Source: DATGEO01 sp035310015 (GTDB taxonomy: Bacteria; Chloroflexota; Dormibacteria; Dormibacterales; Dormibacteraceae). From it: a stretch of DNA of 35,530 bases. Below the pieces are notes generated by a model, which searched no databases, was not told the DNA's origin, and was given only the letters and a program-made list of their open reading frames with translations. Made by a program: the position numbers and the translations under genes. The DNA is taken from positions 1-35,530 of the forward strand of contig DATGEO010000014.1 in NCBI GenBank assembly GCA_035310015.1. The letters are read 5' to 3'. Every line of letters begins with the position of its first letter. Positions within the stretch are counted from its first letter, which is position 1. Of this stretch, positions 21,896 to 29,336 are shown one piece after another.

Positions 21896-22672
21896 TCACC
21901 GGCCCGGCCCGTGACCGTTCGAGCTGGCCCCGGCGGTGAGGATGAGCGGGCCGCCCTCGGTGATCGCGACGGTGTGCTCGAAGTAGGCCGAAAGCGAGCC
22001 GTCGGCGGTGCAGATCGTCCAGCCGTCCGGCTTCATGTAGACCTCGTACGAGCCGGCGTTCACCATGGGCTCGATCGCCAGGGTCATGCCCGGCTTCAGC
22101 CGGGGCGGGGTGCCCGGGCGGCCGAAGTTCGGCACCTGCGGATCCTCGTGCATGTTCCGGCCGATCCCGTGGCCGACGAACTGGCGGATGACCGAGAAGC
22201 CGGCGGCCTCGACGTGGTTCTGGATGGCGCTCGAGATGTCGCCGAGCCAGCCCCCGGGCCGGGCCTTGGCGATGCCCGCGTACAGGGCCTCCTCGGTCAC
22301 CCTCAGCAGGCGCGCCGCCTCCGGCGTGATGTCGCCCACGCCGACGGTGATGCCCACGTCCGCCCAGAAGCCCTCCAGCACCAGGCCGAGGTCGAGGCTG
22401 ATGAGATCGCCGCCGGCGATCTTGCGGTTGCCCGGGATGCCGTGCACCGCCTCGTCGTTGATGGAGGTGCAGATGGAGCGCGGAAAGCCGTTGTAGCCGA
22501 GAAAGCCCGGGATGGCGCCGCCGTCGCGAATGAGCTTGTCGGCGATCGCGTCGAGCTCGATCGTCTTGACGCCGGGCTCGCAGGCGGCCGCGAGCGGCGG
22601 CAGCACCGAGGCCAGCAGCTTTCCCGCCCGGGCCATGAGATCGATCTCGTACTTGGTCTTGTAGGTGATCAT
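21896..22672 (-). CDS. map: Methionine aminopeptidase, type I
   Basis: MetAP removes the initiator methionine from new proteins. The 258 residues carry the two-metal site: SLDLGLVLEGFWADVGITVG (two aspartates), GHGIGRNMHEDP (histidine), AIEPMV and FEHTVAITEGG (glutamates). The type Ia layout without an N-terminal extension is seen. The ATG at 22672 overlaps the adk stop as ATGA. The secY-adk-map-infA-rpmJ order is classical. Confidence 0.98.
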   Translation of the reverse strand: MITYKTKYEIDLMARAGKLLASVLPPLAAACEPGVKTIELDAIADKLIRDGGAIPGFLGYNGFPRSICTSINDEAVHGIPGNRKIAGGDLISLDLGLVLEGFWADVGITVGVGDITPEAARLLRVTEEALYAGIAKARPGGWLGDISSAIQNHVEAAGFSVIRQFVGHGIGRNMHEDPQVPNFGRPGTPPRLKPGMTLAIEPMVNAGSYEVYMKPDGWTICTADGSLSAYFEHTVAITEGGPLILTAGASSNGHGPGR

Positions 22673-23313
22673 GCCTTGACTTCGCCGCGCTGGCCCACGA
22701 CGGACAGGATGCGGGCGAATATCCCCTCGATTGTGCCCAGCCCGTCGATCTCGGAAACCAGGCCCCGGCGCCGGTAGTGGTCCAGCAGCGGCAGGGTCTT
22801 TTCCACGTAGATGTCGATGCGCTGCTTGACCGCCTCGGGCTTGTCATCCTCGCGCTGGGCCAGCGCGACGCCGTGCTCCGGGCAGGTGGCCGTCCCGGCC
22901 GGGTAGGTCTTCTGGTCGACCGGGCAGGTCATGCGCCCGGCCAGCCGCTTGACCAGCTCCGGCGTGTCGACGCGGAGGTACAGCACACGGTCGAAGCCCT
23001 TGCCCAGCTCGTTCAGCAGCTCGTCGAGCGCCTCGGCCTGCGGGATCGTGCGCGGGAAGCCGTCCATCACGAACCCGTCGCGGGCGTCCGGCTCGGCCAG
23101 CCGGTTGCGGATGATGCCGATCATGATGTCGTCCGGCACGTAGCCGCCCGCGGCCATGATCGGCTGCGCCTTGAGCCCGAGCGGCGTCGCCTTCGCCACC
23201 TCCGCGCGGAGGATGTCGCCCGTCGCGATGTGCGGGATGCGGAAGCGCGAATGCAGCATCTCCGCCTGGGTGCCCTTGCCGCTTCCGGGAGGGCCGTAGA
23301 GGAGCAGGTTCAA
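22669..23313 (-). CDS. adk: Adenylate kinase
   Basis: Adk interconverts AMP, ADP and ATP. The 214-residue long form has the P-loop GPPGSGKGT at residues 7-15, ATGDILRAEV, VMDGFPRTIPQAEAL and a LID domain with MTCPVDQKTYPAGTATCPEH. The LID offers Cys, Asp, Cys and His at the zinc positions (CxxD...CxxH) instead of the common four-cysteine or CCCD set. A TTG at 23313 is the start; it directly adjoins a palindromic repeat and lacks a good ribosome binding site. Confidence 0.97.
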   Translation of the reverse strand: MNLLLYGPPGSGKGTQAEMLHSRFRIPHIATGDILRAEVAKATPLGLKAQPIMAAGGYVPDDIMIGIIRNRLAEPDARDGFVMDGFPRTIPQAEALDELLNELGKGFDRVLYLRVDTPELVKRLAGRMTCPVDQKTYPAGTATCPEHGVALAQREDDKPEAVKQRIDIYVEKTLPLLDHYRRRGLVSEIDGLGTIEGIFARILSVVGQRGEVKA

Positions 23314-23318
23314 TTGAG

Positions 23319-23356
23319 CCCTCGCCCTGTCCCTCTCCCGCTCGCGGGAGAGGGAA
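23319..23356. repeat. GGGAGAGGG palindromic repeat, copy 2 (secY-adk gap)
   Basis: CCCTCTCCCG (23331-23340), loop CTCG and CGGGAGAGGG (23345-23354) form a perfect 10-bp stem, preceded by CCCTCGCCCTGT and followed by AAAG. It is nearly identical to the copy at 18610, in the same orientation, and fills the 52-base gap between secY and adk. Confidence 0.85.
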
Positions 23357-23365
23357 AGTCGCCGC

Positions 23366-24697
23366 TCAACGGATGAAGCCGCGGTACTGGCGCATCACCA
23401 GCTGCGTCTGCAGCTGTTTCATGGTGTCCAGGGCTACGCCCACGACGATGAGGATCGCCGTGCCTCCCAGGTACATCTGGTTGTGCGGGATGCCGGATAT
23501 GGCGGAGGTGGCGATCGGCAGGATGACGGTGATGAAGCCGAGGAAGCAGGCGCCCGCGAAGGTGACGCGGTTCATGACCGCGGCGAGGTAGTCCGCCGTC
23601 GGCTTGCCCGGACGGATGCCGGGGATGAAGCTCGAATAGCGTTTGAGGTTCTCCGCCACGTCGTTCACCTCGAACGTGATCGCGGTGTAGAAGTACGTGA
23701 ACGCGAACGTGAACATGAAGTAGAGGGCGTTGTACGTGACCGCCATCGGGATGTTGGGGGTGTCCGGCGCGAAGTTGCCCTTGATCCAGTTGGCCGCGCG
23801 GTAGTACCACGTGTCCGGGGGCGCGCCGGTGAAGTAGTTCGCGACGATCGTCGGCAGGAACATCACCGAGATCGCGAAGATGATCGGGATCACGCCCGCG
23901 TGGTTGACGCGCAGCGGCAGGAAGCTCGCCCGCCGCCCCACCTCGCGGCCGCCCGCCACTCGTTGGGCGGATTGGATGGGAATCTTCCTCACCGCCTGCT
24001 GCACCTCGATGATCACCGCGGTCATCACCAGCGCGACGGCGCCGAACACGATGAACGGCACGTAGTCGGCCAGGCCGCCGCCGGTGCTGTGCGCCGCGAA
24101 CACCGAGGCGATGCCCTGCGGGCCGCGGCCGATGATGCCGGCGAAGATGATCAGCGACACGCCGTTGCCGATGCCGTACTCGGTGATCAGCTCGCCGAAC
24201 CACATCAGCATCACGGTGCCGGCGGTCAGGGTCAGGATGATCTCCAGGCGCGGGAACCAGTCGAGGGCCGGAAGGATCGGCGGGTTGGTGTTCTGGAACA
24301 GGACGGTGAAGCCGTAGGCCTGGCCCGCGCCGAGGGCGACGGTGAGGTAGCGGCTCCAGCGCTGGATGCGCCGGCGGCCCATCTCGCCTTCTTTTGAGAT
24401 CTCCTTGATGCGCTCGGAGATCACCGTCATGAGCTGCATGATGATCGTGGCGTTGATGTACGGGTTCATGCCCATGGCGACGACGCTGAACCTGGACAGA
24501 CCGCCTCCGGAGAAGAGGTCGAGCAGTCCGAGCAGCGCCTGCTGGTTGAAGAGGACCGCGAGCGCCGAGGCCTTGGCTTGCGGCAGCGCGATGTTGGCGA
24601 ACAGCCGGAAGATGATCAGGATTCCGCCGGTGAACAGGATCTTGTTGCGGAGCTCGGGCAGCCGGATCGCGTTGACGAGCGCCTCGAGGAGATTCAC
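23366..24697 (-). CDS. secY: Protein translocase subunit SecY
   Basis: SecY forms the membrane protein-conducting channel with SecE and SecG. The 443-residue protein has ten hydrophobic helices, starting with KILFTGGILIIFRLFANIAL, and the signatures MGMNPYINATIIMQLMTVI, GIGNGVSLIIFAGII, and the cytosolic loop GRRASFLPLRVNHAGVIPII. The GTG at 24697 is three bases after the rplO stop. A palindromic repeat separates it from adk. Confidence 0.98.
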   Translation of the reverse strand: MNLLEALVNAIRLPELRNKILFTGGILIIFRLFANIALPQAKASALAVLFNQQALLGLLDLFSGGGLSRFSVVAMGMNPYINATIIMQLMTVISERIKEISKEGEMGRRRIQRWSRYLTVALGAGQAYGFTVLFQNTNPPILPALDWFPRLEIILTLTAGTVMLMWFGELITEYGIGNGVSLIIFAGIIGRGPQGIASVFAAHSTGGGLADYVPFIVFGAVALVMTAVIIEVQQAVRKIPIQSAQRVAGGREVGRRASFLPLRVNHAGVIPIIFAISVMFLPTIVANYFTGAPPDTWYYRAANWIKGNFAPDTPNIPMAVTYNALYFMFTFAFTYFYTAITFEVNDVAENLKRYSSFIPGIRPGKPTADYLAAVMNRVTFAGACFLGFITVILPIATSAISGIPHNQMYLGGTAILIVVGVALDTMKQLQTQLVMRQYRGFIR

Positions 24698-24700
24698 TGC

Positions 24701-25285
24701 CTAAGCCTCGGTGGTGGGAGCGCTCCCTTCAGCTTGCGTTTGCTCAGCCGGCGCTTCGCGCCGACCCGCGCCCTGCTCCTGGCCGCCGACCTTCAGACCC
24801 TTGCCGGTCTTGGCCGCCAGGCGCCTCGCCCCGATCTTTCTCGGCTCACCCAGGACCTTGACGCTGCCGCCTCCGGCCTCGATGGCCGCGCGGGCGGTGC
24901 TGCTGAACGCATGCGCCTCGACCGTCAGCTTGCGCTTGAGCTCGCCCGTGCCGAGGACCTTGATGTCTTCTCCGGCCCGGACGAGCCCGGCCGCGACCAG
25001 GACGTCGGCGTTGACGGTCGAGCCGTCGTCGAAGCGCCGAAGCTTGGACACGTTCACGACCGCGTAGGTCTTCTTGAACGGGTTCTTGAAACCGGGCAGC
25101 TTGGGAATGCGCTGGGCGAAAGGCATCTGGCCGCCCTCGAAGCCGAGGCGGAAGCCTTCGCTGCGCGCGTTCTGTCCCTTCTGGCCGCGACCCGAGGTCT
25201 TGCCCCGACCCGAACCGGTGCCGCGGCCGACGCGCTGGCGGCGCGCGCGCGAGCCCGCGGGCGACTTGAGGTCGTGAAGCTGCAC
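24701..25285 (-). CDS. rplO: 50S ribosomal protein uL15 with C-terminal extension
   Basis: The uL15 core (about 148 residues) is clear: RQRVGRGTGSGRGKTSGRGQ, FEGGQMPFAQRIPKLPGFKN, and DIKVLGTGELKRKLTVEAHAF. About 45 extra residues follow, first basic (KIGARRLAAKTGKGLKVGG), then glutamine-, glutamate- and threonine-rich, which standard uL15 lacks. GTG start at 25285, two bases after the rpmD stop. Confidence 0.97.
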   Translation of the reverse strand: MQLHDLKSPAGSRARRQRVGRGTGSGRGKTSGRGQKGQNARSEGFRLGFEGGQMPFAQRIPKLPGFKNPFKKTYAVVNVSKLRRFDDGSTVNADVLVAAGLVRAGEDIKVLGTGELKRKLTVEAHAFSSTARAAIEAGGGSVKVLGEPRKIGARRLAAKTGKGLKVGGQEQGAGRREAPAEQTQAEGSAPTTEA

Positions 25286-25287
25286 TT

Positions 25288-25560
25288 CTAGTTGCCCCTC
25301 TGGTGCTTTTTGGTCGAGCGGGCACGCCAGATCTTGTAGCGGCTCCGCTTGGGCCGCTCGTACGGCTCGCCCTCGACCGCGACCAGGTGGTTGACGGCCT
25401 TCAGCATCCCGCGCACCGCCGGGTTGTCCGGCAGCTCGCGGGTCTGGTTCATGCGCCGGAAGCCGAGTGACTGCACGGTGGCGCGAACGGCCGGAATCGC
25501 CCCGATGGGGCTCTTCATCAGCGTCGCCTTCAGTCTTTTGTCCTCCGCCTTGGGGCTCAC
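25288..25560 (-). CDS. rpmD: 50S ribosomal protein uL30 with extensions
   Basis: The uL30 core LKATLMKSPIGAIPAVRAT, LGFRRMNQTRELPDNPAVRG and MLKAVNHLVAVE is preceded by about ten residues and followed by about 27 basic ones (YERPKRSRYKIWRARSTKKH), so the protein has 90 residues instead of about 60. The GTG at 25560 overlaps the rpsE stop as GTGA, which settles the start. Confidence 0.96.
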   Translation of the reverse strand: MSPKAEDKRLKATLMKSPIGAIPAVRATVQSLGFRRMNQTRELPDNPAVRGMLKAVNHLVAVEGEPYERPKRSRYKIWRARSTKKHQRGN

Positions 25561-26159
25561 GACTTCGCCTCCGCCGGGGTGGGCGTGCCCACCGCGGCAG
25601 CCGTGCTCTCTTCGCGCCGGTAGGCGCTGGCGAGCCGCTTGCCGACGATCTGCTCCACGTCCTTGCCGCGCAGGTCGGCGATCTGCTGCGCGGTCTTGAG
25701 CTGCTGCAGCGCGGCGAGCGTCGCGCGCACGGTGTTGATCGGGTTGTTGGTCCCGTGCGACTTGGTCAGGATGTCCTTGATGCCGGCGGTCTCGATGACG
25801 GCGCGCATCGCGCCGCCGGAGATCACGCCCGTACCGGGCGCGGCGGGCTTGAGCATGATCCGCGCCGGGCCCCACTTGAGGTTCACCTCGTGCGGGATCG
25901 TGGTGCCGACCATCGGCACCGTGATCATGCTTCGCTTCGCGACCTCCATCCCCTTGCGGATGGCCTCGGTGACCTCGCGCGCCTTGCCGATGCCGGCGCC
26001 GACGCGTCCGTTCATGTCGCCGACGACGATCAGCGCGCTGAAGGAGAACTTGCGGCCACCCTTGACGACCTTGGCCACGCGGTTGACGCGCACGACGCGA
26101 TCGGCGAGCTCGGAGCGCTCACCGCCCGAATAAGGCCTCTGCGGATATCTCGAGCCCAT
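25557..26159 (-). CDS. rpsE: 30S ribosomal protein uS5
   Basis: A 200-residue uS5: VVRVNRVAKVVKGGRKFSFS, VGDMNGRVGAGIGKAREV, PHEVNLKWGPARIMLKPA and GIKDILTKSHGTNNPINTVR. It controls decoding fidelity at the mRNA entry. A C-terminal tail of about 30 residues (YRREESTAAAVGTPTPAEAK) exceeds the family norm. The ATG at 26159 is directly preceded by a TAG that closes a 47-codon frame within the repeat element upstream. Confidence 0.98.
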   Translation of the reverse strand: MGSRYPQRPYSGGERSELADRVVRVNRVAKVVKGGRKFSFSALIVVGDMNGRVGAGIGKAREVTEAIRKGMEVAKRSMITVPMVGTTIPHEVNLKWGPARIMLKPAAPGTGVISGGAMRAVIETAGIKDILTKSHGTNNPINTVRATLAALQQLKTAQQIADLRGKDVEQIVGKRLASAYRREESTAAAVGTPTPAEAKS

Positions 26160-26303
26160 CTAATTAAACGACTCCTTCCTTCTCCGCCCCGAAATTGCGG
26201 TGACGGGTGCGAATTTGGGGGCGAAGTGACCATGGCGCCAGTTGGACTGGCTATGCCAGGCCAACTCCCCCGTCCGGCAAATGGTGGCAGGCGCCATCGT
26301 CAC
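26160..26303 (-). CDS. 47-codon bridging frame between rplR and rpsE
   Basis: A GTG two bases after the rplR stop opens a frame (MTMAPATICRTGELAWHSQS onward) that ends in TAG directly before the rpsE ATG. It is composed entirely of the repeat element and has no recognisable family. An ATG two codons in could be the start. As a protein it is doubtful; as a translated spacer it would keep rplR-rpsE coupling. Confidence 0.2.
   Translation of the reverse strand: MTMAPATICRTGELAWHSQSNWRHGHFAPKFAPVTAISGRRRKESFN
26174..26303. repeat. Compound palindromic element with GAAATT stem (rplR-rpsE gap)
   Basis: Two parts are seen on the plus strand. The 56 bases at 26174-26229 match those at 29349-29404 with about five differences and form a 12-position stem (arms from CGCCCCGAAATT and AATTTGGGGGCG, one mismatch) round a 15-base loop identical in both copies. 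Next, 14-base arms at 26226-26239 and 26290-26303 (GTGACCATGGCGCC and its partner, one mismatch) enclose a second hairpin at 26240-26266 (AGTTGG...CCAACT, 11 of 12 pairs). It fills an unusually long gap in the operon. Confidence 0.8.
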
Positions 26304-26305
26304 GG

Positions 26306-26659
26306 CTAAAACTCCAGTCCGGCTTCGCGAGCGGCGTCCGCCAAAGCCTTGATTCTGCCGTGGTACAAAAAGCCCCCGCGGTCGAACACGACCTGGCTCA
26401 CGCCCGCGGTCTTCGCCTTCTCCGCGATGGCGCGACCCACAGACGCGGCCTCGGCCATCCCGTTGCCCTTCGCCTTCAGGTCGACGGTGGACGCGGACGC
26501 CAGCGTGCGGCCGCCGGCGTCGTCGATGACCTGAGCGTAGACGTGGTTCAGGCTGCGGTACACCGAGAGCCGCGGGCGCTCCGCGGTCCCTGCCAGGCGC
26601 ACGCGCACGCGCCTGTGCCTCTTCAGGCGGTTGACCTTGCGGTCGATCTTCTTGATCAT
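26306..26659 (-). CDS. rplR: 50S ribosomal protein uL18
   Basis: A 117-residue uL18, the 5S rRNA binder: RHRRVRVRLAGTAERPRLSV, YRSLNHVYAQVIDD, GRAIAEKAKTAGVSQVVFDR and GGFLYHGRIKALADAAREAG. ATG 26659 overlaps the rplF stop as ATGA. Confidence 0.99.
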   Translation of the reverse strand: MIKKIDRKVNRLKRHRRVRVRLAGTAERPRLSVYRSLNHVYAQVIDDAGGRTLASASTVDLKAKGNGMAEAASVGRAIAEKAKTAGVSQVVFDRGGFLYHGRIKALADAAREAGLEF

Positions 26660-27210
26660 CCTGCCGCCTTCGCGCCCTTGCCGGCCTTGCCCGGCTTGCG
26701 GCGGACCTTCTCCCCGCGGTACATGACGCCCTTGCCCTTGTACGGCTCGGGCGGCCGCAGGCCGCGGAGGTTGGCGGCGACCTGGCCCACGTCCTCGATC
26801 GAGATGCCGGATACCGAGAACTTGGTCTGGTCCTGCACGTCGATCGTGATGCCCTTGGGCGGCTTGAAGCGGATGGGGTGCGAGTAGCCGAGGCTCAGCA
26901 CGACCTCTTCTCCCTGCTTGGCGACCCGGTAGCCGACGCCCACCAGCTCGAGGTGCTTCGTAAAGCCCTCATTCACACCGGTGACCATGTTCGCGACCAG
27001 GCTGCGGACCAGGCCATGGAGCGCGCGGTGCTTGTAATCATCCGACGGCCGCTCGAACACGAGGTGGCCGTCCTCCTGCTTGACCGTGATGTCCCGCGGA
27101 AGGGTGCGCTCGAGCTGGCCCTTCGGGCCTTCGACCTTCACCGTGCCGGGGGCAAGCGTCACCTTGACCTTGTCCGGCAGCGTGATTGGCAGCTTTCCAA
27201 TGCGCGACAA
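26656..27210 (-). CDS. rplF: 50S ribosomal protein uL6
   Basis: A 184-residue uL6: SRIGKLPITLPDKVKVTL, VKVEGPKGQLERTLPRDI, VANMVTGVNEGFTKHLELVG, VGYRV and the signature PEPYKGKGVMYRGEKVRRKP. It lies near the factor-binding site of the 50S subunit. The TTG at 27210 is the only sensible start; a palindromic repeat lies directly upstream. Confidence 0.98.
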   Translation of the reverse strand: MSRIGKLPITLPDKVKVTLAPGTVKVEGPKGQLERTLPRDITVKQEDGHLVFERPSDDYKHRALHGLVRSLVANMVTGVNEGFTKHLELVGVGYRVAKQGEEVVLSLGYSHPIRFKPPKGITIDVQDQTKFSVSGISIEDVGQVAANLRGLRPPEPYKGKGVMYRGEKVRRKPGKAGKGAKAAG

Positions 27211-27214
27211 CTGT

Positions 27215-27274
27215 TTACTCCCCCTCTCCCTTCAGGGAGAGGGCCGGGGTGAGGGTGATCAATCTTCCTTTCAT
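27215..27274 (-). CDS. 19-codon bridging frame between rpsH and rplF
   Basis: An ATG three bases after the rpsH stop opens MKGRLITLTPALSLKGEGE, which runs through the GGGAGAGGG repeat and ends in TAA four bases before the rplF TTG. The peptide is just the repeat read in one frame, so it is unlikely to be a functional protein, but its translation could hand ribosomes to rplF. Confidence 0.2.
   Translation of the reverse strand: MKGRLITLTPALSLKGEGE
27221..27256. repeat. GGGAGAGGG palindromic repeat, copy 3 (rpsH-rplF gap), inverted
   Basis: CCCTCTCCC (27222-27230), loop TTCA and GGGAGAGGG (27235-27243) form a 9-bp stem, followed by CCGGGGTGAGGG. Read on the minus strand it aligns with copies 1 and 2 (CCCTCACCC, short spacer, stem), so it is inserted in the opposite orientation. 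Confidence 0.85.
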
Positions 27275-27277
27275 CTC

Positions 27278-27730
27278 CTACCAGACGTACGCCAGAACTT
27301 CGCCGCCGAGGCCCTTGCGCAGCGCCTGGCGGCCACTCATGACCCCTTCGCTGGTGCTCAGGATCGCGATGCCGAGCCCGCCGAGGACTCGCGGAATCTC
27401 CGTCTTGCGCGCGTAGACGCGCAGTCCGGGGCGGCTGATCCTCTTGATGCCCGAGATCACGCGAACGCGATCGGGGCGGGACTTGAAGATGATACGCATC
27501 GTCTGTGTGGCGCCGTCGGCCTCGACCTCGAAGCCCGCGACGTAGCCCTCGTCCTTCAGCACGCGCGCGATCTCGAGCTTCAGCCGCGACGCCGGCACCC
27601 GCACCTCGGGGTGGCGCGCGCCGCTCGCGTTGCGAATGCGCGTGAGCATGTCGGCGATGGGGTCGCTGACCACGCCGGTGGCTGCCTTCTTCGGCACCTT
27701 GACGTTCGGCTTGGCGACTGCTGTTGCCAT
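27278..27730 (-). CDS. rpsH: 30S ribosomal protein uS8
   Basis: A 150-residue uS8: VVSDPIADMLTRIRNAS, LKLEIARVLKDEGYVAGFEV, and the signature RVYARKTEIPRVLGGLGIAI, then LSTSEGVMSGRQALRKGLGG. It has about 19 extra residues at the N-terminus (ATAVAKPNVKVPKKAATG). ATG 27730 shares one base with the rpsN stop (TGATG). Confidence 0.98.
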   Translation of the reverse strand: MATAVAKPNVKVPKKAATGVVSDPIADMLTRIRNASGARHPEVRVPASRLKLEIARVLKDEGYVAGFEVEADGATQTMRIIFKSRPDRVRVISGIKRISRPGLRVYARKTEIPRVLGGLGIAILSTSEGVMSGRQALRKGLGGEVLAYVW

Positions 27731-27924
27731 CACCAGCTGCTCTTGGTCACGCCGGGGATGCGTCCCTCGGCGGCGTTGGTGCGGAAGCAGATGCGGCACA
27801 TGCCGAACTTGCGCAGGTAGGCACGCGGCCGGCCGCAAATGCGGCAGCGGTTGTGGAAACGCACCTTGTACTTGGGATGCGTCGCGTCCCTCTTCCAGCG
27901 CTCGAGTGATGATTTCTTGGCCAA
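27730..27924 (-). CDS. rpsN: 30S ribosomal protein uS14, zinc-binding short form
   Basis: A 64-residue uS14 with the CxxC...CxxC zinc site in RCRICGRPRAYLRKFGMCRI and the end GRIPGVTKSSW. This is the C+ (zinc) version found in Gram-positive-type and thermophile genomes. The TTG at 27924 gives the standard start AKKSSLERW. Confidence 0.97.
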   Translation of the reverse strand: MAKKSSLERWKRDATHPKYKVRFHNRCRICGRPRAYLRKFGMCRICFRTNAAEGRIPGVTKSSW

Positions 27925-27932
27925 GCTTTCCT

Positions 27933-28577
27933 CTACCTCTTCCTGAATGGCATACCCAGCCTGGTTAGCAGGCTGCGTGCCTCGTCATCGGTGCGGGCCG
28001 TCGTCACGATCGACACTTCCAGCCCGCGGAGTTTGTCGATCTTGTCGTAGTCGATCTCGGGGAACACGACCTGCTCGCGCAGGCCGAGCGAATAGTTGCC
28101 ACGGCCGTCGAAGCCGTCCGGGCTCACCCCGCGAAAGTCGCGGATCCTCGGCAGCGCGATGTTCAGCAGCTTGTCGAGGAAGTACCACATGCGCCGGCCG
28201 CGCAGCGTCGTCTTGATACCGACGGTCTGGCCCGCGCGCAGCTTGAACGCGGCCACGGACTTGCGCGCCTTGACGAGCTGCGGCTTCTGGCCCGTGATGG
28301 TCACCACGTCGCCGACCGCGGCGTCGAGCGCCTTGTCGTTGTCCTTCGCCTCGCCGATGCCGATGTTGACCACGACCTTCGAGATGCGCGGAATCTGCAT
28401 CACGTTGGCGTAGTCGAACTCCTTCGTCAGCTGCGGCGCGACGGTGTCGCGGTAGACCGTGAGCATGCGCGGCGCCGCCTCCGAGCGCGTGCCCGGCTCC
28501 TGCGGCTTGGCCTCGGTCTTCCGCGCCTGCTGCCGCTGCTGCTGGCGGTTGGGCGCCTGGGTCTTCTGCTTGGTCAT
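27933..28577 (-). CDS. rplE: 50S ribosomal protein uL5 with N-terminal extension
   Basis: The uL5 core is certain: FDYANVMQIPRISKVVVNIG, KARKSVAAFKLRAGQTVGIK, TLRGRRMWYFLDKLLNIALP, IRDFRGVSPDGFDGRGNYSL, GLREQVVFPEIDYDKI. The ATG at 28577 overlaps the rplX stop as ATGA and gives 214 residues, about 35 more than usual; the extra N-terminus is rich in Gln, Arg and Lys (NRQQQRQQARKTEAKPQE). uL5 contacts 5S rRNA and the P-site tRNA. Confidence 0.97.
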   Translation of the reverse strand: MTKQKTQAPNRQQQRQQARKTEAKPQEPGTRSEAAPRMLTVYRDTVAPQLTKEFDYANVMQIPRISKVVVNIGIGEAKDNDKALDAAVGDVVTITGQKPQLVKARKSVAAFKLRAGQTVGIKTTLRGRRMWYFLDKLLNIALPRIRDFRGVSPDGFDGRGNYSLGLREQVVFPEIDYDKIDKLRGLEVSIVTTARTDDEARSLLTRLGMPFRKR

Positions 28578-28960
28578 TGCGCCTCGGTCTTCCTGACCCG
28601 TTCGTAGGGCTCGCCGCAGTGGCGGCACTCGATGGCGCGCGCGCCGGACTCGAGGATGGTGTGCTTGGTCCGCGTCGGCCGACCGCACGACGGGCAGACG
28701 AGCATCACGTTGGAGTAGTCGAGCGGCGCCTCGAAGTCCACGATGCCGCCCTGCGCGACCTGCGTCCCGCCGCGGCGCTGTCCGGCCTTGCTGTGGCGCT
28801 TCAGGATGTTGACGCCCTTGACCACGATCTTGTGCTTGTCGGGGATGGTGCGCAGCACCTCGCCCTGCTTGCCCTTGTCCTTGCCCGCGGTGACGATCAC
28901 TGGATCGCCCGGGGCCAGGTCGAGCCAGCGGCGCTTGGGTTGAGCCTTGTTCTTCAGCAT
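28574..28960 (-). CDS. rplX: 50S ribosomal protein uL24
   Basis: A 128-residue uL24: the KOW motif PGDPVIVTAGKDKGKQGEVL, VVKGVNILKRHSKAGQRRGG, IVDFEAPLDYSNVMLVCPSC. The C-terminal part has two cysteine pairs (VCPSCGRP and ECRHCGEP) that could bind zinc. It starts assembly of the 50S subunit near the exit tunnel. ATG at 28960, seven bases after the rplN stop. Confidence 0.98.
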   Translation of the reverse strand: MLKNKAQPKRRWLDLAPGDPVIVTAGKDKGKQGEVLRTIPDKHKIVVKGVNILKRHSKAGQRRGGTQVAQGGIVDFEAPLDYSNVMLVCPSCGRPTRTKHTILESGARAIECRHCGEPYERVRKTEAQ

Positions 28961-28967
28961 GGTTTTC

Positions 28968-29336
28968 CTACAGGACCTCGGGGGCTAGGCTGATGATCTT
29001 CATGAAGTTGCGCTCGCGCAGCTCGCGGGCGACGGGCCCGAAGATGCGCGTGCCGCGCGGGTTGTTGGCCTGGGCCAGCAGCACGGCGGCGTTCTCGTCG
29101 AACCGGATCAGCGAGCCGTCGGGCCGCTTGTACTCCTTGTTGACGCGCACGACGACGGCCTTGACGACCTCGCCCTTCTTCACCTGGCCGCCCGGCTGAG
29201 CCGACTTGACGGTCGCGGTGATGATGTCCCCGACGTAAGCGTACCGGCGGTAGTGACCGCCCGCGACGCGGATGCACAGGAGCTCCTTGGCTCCTGAGTT
29301 GTCGGCGACCTTGAGACGGGTCTCTTGCTGGACCAT
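28968..29336 (-). CDS. rplN: 50S ribosomal protein uL14
   Basis: A 122-residue uL14 of exact family length: MVQQETRLKVADNSGAKELL, GDIITATVKSAQPGGQVKKG, VVRVNKEYKRPDGSLIRFDE, GTRIFGPVARELRERNFMKI. The ATG at 29336 overlaps the TAA of the 57-codon frame upstream as TAATG. A longer in-frame reading to 29534 would cross the repeat element and is rejected. Confidence 0.98.
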   Translation of the reverse strand: MVQQETRLKVADNSGAKELLCIRVAGGHYRRYAYVGDIITATVKSAQPGGQVKKGEVVKAVVVRVNKEYKRPDGSLIRFDENAAVLLAQANNPRGTRIFGPVARELRERNFMKIISLAPEVL

